Shown piece by piece: positions 59,389 to 64,000 of a stretch of 64,000 bases of DNA; positions within the stretch are counted from its first letter, which is position 1; every line of letters begins with the position of its first letter. The notes beneath the pieces were generated by a model that was given only the letters and a program-made list of their open reading frames with translations, had not been told where the DNA came from and did not search any database. Both the position numbers and the translations under genes were made by a program. The stretch comes from Polyangium mundeleinium. GTDB lineage: Bacteria; Myxococcota_A; Polyangia; Polyangiales; Polyangiaceae. Where the stretch lies: positions 7,348,501 to 7,412,500 of the forward strand of contig NZ_JAQNDO010000001.1 in the NCBI RefSeq assembly GCF_028369105.1, read 5' to 3'.

Positions 59389-60189
59389 ATGTCCAACATC
59401 TTCACCGAGTTCGCTCGCTTGTACTTGGGCCCCGGCGAGGTCCTGACGGCCCCCCAAGCCGAATCACTGCTCGAACGGATCCTCGGCGAACGTGGCTCCT
59501 ACTGGGTCCCCGTTTGGTACGACCTCGCGACGCCCGGCTACCTCGACGTGCAGGTTGGTTCGGGGAAAGGCGCCGGCTTGTACCACCTCGAAGTGGAAGA
59601 GCTCGTGCAGTTCGAGGAGATCTGGGTGCGCTTCGCCGACGAAGGCACGGACGCCGACGTCATCTACGAATGGGCACCCGTCCTCGGGGAATCAGCGTTC
59701 GATGGATACCGGCGACGGCGTCCTTGTCGGTATGCCTTCGACGAGGTGCGCATCGTTTCCCGGGATCAAACGCTCCTGCGACGTCTGCCCGAAGGCCTGC
59801 CGTGGGAAGAGACGGCCGAGGGATACAGGGTCGCCTGCGCGGGGACTCACCTGGCCCTGAACGAGCGTATCGATATGGCGGTGGGTCCCGGTGCGCGGTT
59901 CGGCACCGACGTGGAGCGAACGGCGGGAGGATTGCCCACCCCGACGACGCCGTGCCACGGAGGCAGCACGCCGGTCCGCGCGGTGGAGCCCGGGGAGCTC
60001 GGGGCGTGGGTGCAACGCGGCGACAGGACGATCACGCGCTTGGATCTGCTGCACGCGGGGCGCATCGTGCATCGCGCCGCGTGGGGTCGTCGCTACGAAC
60101 GCTCGCCGGAGGACGAATGGCTGAGCCAATGCGCGGATGGTTGGGACAACTGCGCCGACGAGCTGTTCGTGCGTGTCCGCGGTGCGTGA
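59389..60189 (+). CDS. Uncharacterised soluble protein
   Basis: 266 residues, no signal peptide. Begins MSNIFTEFARLYLGPGEVLT; contains SYWVPVWYDLATPGYLDVQV, WEETAEGYRVACAGTHLALN and AWGRRYERSPEDEWLSQCAD. I recognise no family. Composition is that of a globular cytoplasmic enzyme or immunity-type protein. The stop abuts the stop of the convergent GH1 gene with no gap. Confidence 0.6.
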   Translation: MSNIFTEFARLYLGPGEVLTAPQAESLLERILGERGSYWVPVWYDLATPGYLDVQVGSGKGAGLYHLEVEELVQFEEIWVRFADEGTDADVIYEWAPVLGESAFDGYRRRRPCRYAFDEVRIVSRDQTLLRRLPEGLPWEETAEGYRVACAGTHLALNERIDMAVGPGARFGTDVERTAGGLPTPTTPCHGGSTPVRAVEPGELGAWVQRGDRTITRLDLLHAGRIVHRAAWGRRYERSPEDEWLSQCADGWDNCADELFVRVRGA

Positions 60190-61563
60190 TCACCCCTCTT
60201 CGACGGCGTTCGCCGCGATGACGCCGCGGTACCACAGCGCGCTGTCCTTCGGGATGCGCTTCTGCGTCGTGTAGTCCACCCACACGATGCCGAAGCGCTG
60301 CGTGTAGCCGCGCTCCCACTCGAAGTTGTCGAGCAAGGACCAGACGAAGTAGCCCGCGAGCGGCACGCCCGCGTCGATCGCGCGGCGCGCCGCGACGAAG
60401 TGGTCGCGCAAGAAGCGGGTCCGCCGCTCGTCCCGCACGCGCCCCTCCGCGTCGGGCCCGTCCGAATAACTCGCCCCGTTCTCCGTGACGTAGAGCTTCG
60501 CCGGCCCGTATTCGAGGTGCAGGCGCGTCAAGAGCTGGCGCAGGCCATCGGGGTAGACCTCCCATTCCATGTCGGTCCACTCCGAGCGCGGCGCGACGTG
60601 CACGGTGCGCGGGAGGTTCTCCTCCTCGGGCACCTTGTCGCTGCGCGTGACGGTGCGGTTGTAGTAGTTGACGCCGAGGAAATCGCAGGGGGTGGCGATG
60701 ATCTTGAGGTCGCCCGGGCGCACGTCCGTGAACCCCTCGGGCGGCAGGTGCCCGGCCTCGATGTAGTCGGCGATCATGTCGGCCGGATAGTGGCGGCCGA
60801 AAAGCGGATCGAGGAACCAGCGATTGAAGTAACCGTCGTGGTGCCTTGCCGCGTCGAGATCGGCGGCGCTCCGGGACGCGGGGAACGTGGGCGCGAAGTT
60901 CAGCGTGATGCCGACCTCGGCGCCGGGGCTGTTCTGGCGCAGGACGGGCACGGCGAGGCCGTGCGAGAGGAGCAGGTGGTGGCTCACGGAGAGGGCCGCG
61001 CGATAGTCGCGGAGCCCCGGCGCGTGGAGGCCGATCTGGTTGCTGAGCAGGGCCGCGCACCAGGGCTCGTTGTGCGTGATCCACTTCTTGACGCGATCGC
61101 CGAGGCGCCGGCTCACGACGTCGGCGTACGCGGCGAACGCCTCGGCGGTGGCGCGGTTCGCCCATCCGCCCTCGTCCTGCAGCGCTTGCGGGAGATCCCA
61201 GTGGTAGAGCGTGAGGTAGGGCTCGATGCCCGCTGCGAGGAGCGTATCGACGAGGCGATCGTAAAAATCGAGGCCCGCCGCGTTCGTCGCGCCGCGGCCC
61301 TTCGGCAAGACGCGCGGCCACGCCACCGAGAAGCGATACGCGCGCACGCCGAGATCCTTCATGAGCGCGACGTCGTCGCGATAGCGATGGTAATGGTCGC
61401 AAGCGACATCGCCGTTCGATCCGTCGTTCACCTTGCCCGGTGTCTTCGAGAACCGGTCCCAGATGGACTCGCCGCGGCCGTCTTCGTTCGCCGCGCCTTC
61501 GATCTGGTACGAGCTCGTGGCCGTACCCCACACGAAATTCTCAGGAAAAACGTACTTGGACAT
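60190..61563 (-). CDS. GH1 beta-glucosidase
   Basis: 457 residues, cytoplasmic (no signal). GH1 family landmarks: FPENFVWGTATSSYQIEGA, RFSVAWPRVLP, LYHWDLPQAL, THNEPW (acid/base Glu166), LGVNYYNR, YVTENGAS (nucleophile Glu360) and WSLLDNFEWERGYTQRFG. It hydrolyses cellobiose and short cello-oligosaccharides to glucose. It lies 15 bp downstream of the ABC ATPase gene in the same operon, so imported sugar would be cleaved inside the cell. Confidence 0.95.
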   Translation of the reverse strand: MSKYVFPENFVWGTATSSYQIEGAANEDGRGESIWDRFSKTPGKVNDGSNGDVACDHYHRYRDDVALMKDLGVRAYRFSVAWPRVLPKGRGATNAAGLDFYDRLVDTLLAAGIEPYLTLYHWDLPQALQDEGGWANRATAEAFAAYADVVSRRLGDRVKKWITHNEPWCAALLSNQIGLHAPGLRDYRAALSVSHHLLLSHGLAVPVLRQNSPGAEVGITLNFAPTFPASRSAADLDAARHHDGYFNRWFLDPLFGRHYPADMIADYIEAGHLPPEGFTDVRPGDLKIIATPCDFLGVNYYNRTVTRSDKVPEEENLPRTVHVAPRSEWTDMEWEVYPDGLRQLLTRLHLEYGPAKLYVTENGASYSDGPDAEGRVRDERRTRFLRDHFVAARRAIDAGVPLAGYFVWSLLDNFEWERGYTQRFGIVWVDYTTQKRIPKDSALWYRGVIAANAVEEG

Positions 61564-61578
61564 GGTGCCTCGTTGGGT

Positions 61579-62586
61579 TTACTCGCTTCGGGTCCGAGAA
61601 GGCTCGGGGTACAGGTGACAACGGACGACGCGCCTCTCGTCGAGCGAGATGGGGCGCGGAGTTTCGCGCCGGCAAACGTCGGTGACGTCCGGGCAACGCG
61701 CGGCGAAAGGACATCCCGGCGGCGGATCGACGAGCGCGGGCGCGCCGGATCGCGCGGGCAGCCCGCGGGCAAACGAGCCTTCGAGATCAGGGACCGCCGA
61801 GAGCAGGAGCTTTGTATACGGGTGCAGGGGTTTTTCCAGCAGCGCGTCGCTCGGCCCTGCTTCCACGATGTGGCCCGCGTACATCACCATCATCCGATCC
61901 GCGACGTACCGCGCACTCGCGAGATCGTGGGTGATGTACAGGAACGAGATGCCGCGCTTCTCCTTGAGGTCGAGCATCAGGTTGAGGACGTCGGCGCGGA
62001 TCGAGACGTCGAGCATGCTCACCGGCTCGTCCGCGAGGATGAGATCCGGCTCCACGGCGAGGGCACGCGCAATCGCGACACGTTGCCGCTGCCCGCCGGA
62101 GAGCTCCTGCGGGTATTTCGCGGCGACCTCGGGCGCAGGGACGAGGCCCACGGTGTCGAGCAAGGCATGGACGCGAGTGGAGAGATCGGCGCGCGTCTTC
62201 GCCTTGTCATGCAGGAGCAGCGGGCGTTCGAGGTGCTGGCCGATGGTGCGCGCGGGGTTCAGGGAGCCGAACGGGTCCTGGAAGATCATCTGCACGCGGC
62301 GGCGATACGCGAGCGTCGCGCGGCCTCGCTCTTCGTGAAGGACGTCGCGGCCGTCGAGAAGGATACGCCCGCTCGTCGGCGCTTCGAGGCGCACGCAGAG
62401 CCGCGCGATCGTGCTCTTGCCGCTGCCCGATTCGCCGACGAGCGCGAGGATCTCGCGATGACCGAGCGTGAAGGAGGCGTCGTGGAGCGCCCGCAGGTGC
62501 TTCGGGCGCAACCATCCTCCGACGCGGTAGAGCTTGCCGAGCTGCTGCACGTCGAGGAGCGGGGGCGTTTGATCGGGCTCGCTCAT
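61579..62586 (-). CDS. Oligopeptide/oligosaccharide ABC transporter ATPase, DppF type
   Basis: 335 residues. Walker A GESGSGKST (51-59), signature ELSGGQRQR (161-169), Walker B DLILADEP (181-188), and the C-terminal cysteine motif PPPGCPFAARCPDVTDVC that binds an Fe-S or stabilises OppF/DppF ATPases. The family imports peptides, but several actinobacterial and thermophile members carry cellobiose or cello-oligosaccharides; coupling to GH1 supports that here. The start overlaps the preceding gene's stop (ATGA). Confidence 0.9.
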   Translation of the reverse strand: MSEPDQTPPLLDVQQLGKLYRVGGWLRPKHLRALHDASFTLGHREILALVGESGSGKSTIARLCVRLEAPTSGRILLDGRDVLHEERGRATLAYRRRVQMIFQDPFGSLNPARTIGQHLERPLLLHDKAKTRADLSTRVHALLDTVGLVPAPEVAAKYPQELSGGQRQRVAIARALAVEPDLILADEPVSMLDVSIRADVLNLMLDLKEKRGISFLYITHDLASARYVADRMMVMYAGHIVEAGPSDALLEKPLHPYTKLLLSAVPDLEGSFARGLPARSGAPALVDPPPGCPFAARCPDVTDVCRRETPRPISLDERRVVRCHLYPEPSRTRSE

Positions 62587-63548
62587 GGAGACACGAGGTG
62601 GCAAGCGGTGGAGTGGTCCTCGCCGATCCCGCGCAGCGCGGGCGCTTCCATCGCGCACCTCGCCGTGGCCTCGGCGCAACGCGCGCGGAAGGCGCAGCCT
62701 GCGGGCAACCGACGCAGATCAGGGGGGGAGCCCGGGATGCCCGCGAGCCTGCGGCGCGGGCCGTGCAGGGAGACGAACGAGCCGAGCAGGCCCTTCGTGT
62801 AGGGATGTCGCGGCGCGCGGAAGAGCTCACGCGTGGGCGCCATCTCCACGAGGCGCCCCGCGTAAAGCACGCCGATGCGCGTGGCGAACTGCGACACGAT
62901 CGACATGTCGTGCGTGATGAAGAGGACGGACAAGCCGAGCTTCTCCTTGAGCTCGGCGATCTTCGAAAGCACCTCGTGCTGGACGACCACGTCGAGCGCC
63001 GTCGTCGGCTCGTCCATGACGACGAGCGGCGGATCGAGGGCGAGCGCCATGGCGATGCCAACACGTTGACGCATGCCGCCCGAGAGCTCGTGGGGATGGC
63101 TCGCGAGCCGCGCAGGATCGATGCCGACGAGCTCGAGCAGGTGGGCTGCACGCTCACGCGCAGCACGCGCGCTCGTCCGCTCGTGCGTGACGAGGATGTC
63201 GATGATCTGCTCGCCGATCGTCAGGACGGGGCAAAGCGCGTTCATCGCGCTCTGGAGGACGAAGGACATCTTGCGCCAACGAAAGCGGCGCAGGTCGTCC
63301 TCGGGCATGGCGAGGACGTCGTGGCCCTCGAAGAGCACGCGGCCGGCCGTGATCATCGCGGGCGGGCCGAGGATCCTCGCGAGGGCCTGCGCGACCGTCG
63401 ATTTGCCGCTGCCCGACTCGCCCACGAGGCCGAGCACCTCGCCGCGCTCGAGCACGAACGATACGGCGTCGACGGCGCGCACCGGGCCCGACGGCGTCAT
63501 GTATTCGACGACGAGATCCTCGACCGAAAGGAGGGGCGCGTCAGCCAT
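62583..63548 (-). CDS. Oligopeptide/oligosaccharide ABC transporter ATPase, DppD type
   Basis: 321 residues. Walker A GESGSGKST (43-51), MSFVLQSAMNALCPVLTIGE (Q-loop), ELSGGMRQRVGIAMAL (signature), PLVVMDEPTTALD (Walker B), FITHDMS (H-loop) and a final GCAFRARC cysteine motif. It pairs with the downstream DppF-type subunit to form the usual heterodimer. Its start overlaps the permease gene by 8 bp. Confidence 0.9.
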   Translation of the reverse strand: MADAPLLSVEDLVVEYMTPSGPVRAVDAVSFVLERGEVLGLVGESGSGKSTVAQALARILGPPAMITAGRVLFEGHDVLAMPEDDLRRFRWRKMSFVLQSAMNALCPVLTIGEQIIDILVTHERTSARAARERAAHLLELVGIDPARLASHPHELSGGMRQRVGIAMALALDPPLVVMDEPTTALDVVVQHEVLSKIAELKEKLGLSVLFITHDMSIVSQFATRIGVLYAGRLVEMAPTRELFRAPRHPYTKGLLGSFVSLHGPRRRLAGIPGSPPDLRRLPAGCAFRARCAEATARCAMEAPALRGIGEDHSTACHLVSP

Positions 63549-64000
63549 GATCCCTCACGACCGGGGTCGACGCGCCCATGCGGATCCCGCGGGCGGCGAG
63601 GGCGCGGGCCGAGGCCGACACGGCGCGCAGGCGCGGATTCGTGATCTCGTCGAGGGAGAAGCTCACGAGGACGAGCGCGGTGCCGACGAGCGCGACGGAG
63701 AGGCCCGTCGGCACGAGCGTCCACCACGCGCCCGTCAGGAGCGCGGCATCGTTGCTGGCCCAATAAAGGTTCGTCCCCCACGTCACGAGGCTCATGTCGC
63801 CGAGCCCGAGGAACTCGAGGCCGACCTGCGCGCCGATCGCGTACACCGTCGCGCTGATGAAGCACGACGCGAGGACCGACGTCATGTTCGGCAATATCTC
63901 GCGAAAGACGATGTGGAGCCTGCTCTCGCCCGTGACGATCGCCGCGGCGACGAAATCCTTGTTGCGGAGCGAGAGTACCTGCGCGCGGATCACCCGCGCA
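63541..64000 (-). CDS. ABC transporter permease, DppC type (cut by window edge)
   Basis: C-terminal part of a binding-protein-dependent permease; the gene continues beyond the right edge. Visible are RNKDFVAAAIVTGESRLHIV (coupling region), FREILPNMTSVLASCFISAT and QVGLEFLGLGDMSLVTWGTN, the conserved DppC segment, then a helix LVPTGLSVALVGTALVLVSF and the terminal LDEITNPRLR. Operon order permease-DppD-DppF-GH1 indicates the promoter and the solute-binding protein lie outside the window. Confidence 0.9.
   Translation of the reverse strand, partial: ARVIRAQVLSLRNKDFVAAAIVTGESRLHIVFREILPNMTSVLASCFISATVYAIGAQVGLEFLGLGDMSLVTWGTNLYWASNDAALLTGAWWTLVPTGLSVALVGTALVLVSFSLDEITNPRLRAVSASARALAARGIRMGASTPVVRDHG

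Noticed and set aside
60400-62802. An 800-codon plus-strand open frame
   Set aside because: Runs antisense across the GH1 and ABC ATPase genes, which have intact catalytic motifs; the plus-strand product matches nothing.

Overview
The window looks like a chromosomal segment of a cellulose-degrading myxobacterium of the Polyangium/Sorangium type. This is inferred from very high G+C with strong third-position bias, many lipoproteins with Gly/Ser-rich linkers, eukaryote-like Ser/Thr kinases (one fused to an ATPase and a histidine kinase), and a set of cellulases (GH5, GH6, GH9, GH1). No rRNA or tRNA gene was recognised.

Layout. 1-3.2 kb is a scarred stretch: a truncated SDR gene, a short tandem repeat resembling an IS21-type end, a coupled peroxiredoxin/DsbA-like pair, and gene remnants. 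3.5-10.7 kb has an M20 peptidase, a possible C39-like protein, a rhodanese/MauE pair, a PAAR-lipase with an ankyrin partner (candidate type VI effector/immunity pair), an Rnl2-type RNA ligase and a Cys-repeat lipoprotein. 10.8-12.4 kb holds two duplicated small secreted proteins around a chagasin-like inhibitor. 12.5-16.2 kb has an SDR, a GNAT enzyme and a beta-propeller lipoprotein.

16.3-24.0 kb is a stress/resistance block: an integrase remnant, an XRE regulator, then between two near-identical direct repeats a fluoride riboswitch operon (small ORF plus CLC-F antiporter), an ECF sigma / Cys-rich membrane protein / CPCG-repeat peptide unit, and arsenic genes (arsR, arsI, arsR, acr3, arsC). 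24.2-36.1 kb carries proteins of unknown function around two very large signalling proteins. 36.25-36.65 kb holds an array of 16-bp palindromes spaced exactly 43 bp apart, the least explained structure here. 36.8-46.4 kb has an esterase, STAS-like proteins, a kinase, a protein with HPATVAQ repeats, a hybrid histidine kinase and an AmpG-like transporter.

46.4-58.4 kb is a cellulose locus: GH6, a CxxCH beta-propeller lipoprotein, two outer-membrane barrel candidates, two carbohydrate-binding-type lipoproteins, GH9 and GH5, all exported and mostly lipid-anchored. At 60.2-64.0 kb a minus-strand operon (peptide/oligosaccharide-type ABC transporter plus GH1 beta-glucosidase) would import and cleave the released cello-oligosaccharides. 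A roughly 300-bp repeat made of strong hairpins occurs twice, each time between convergent genes.
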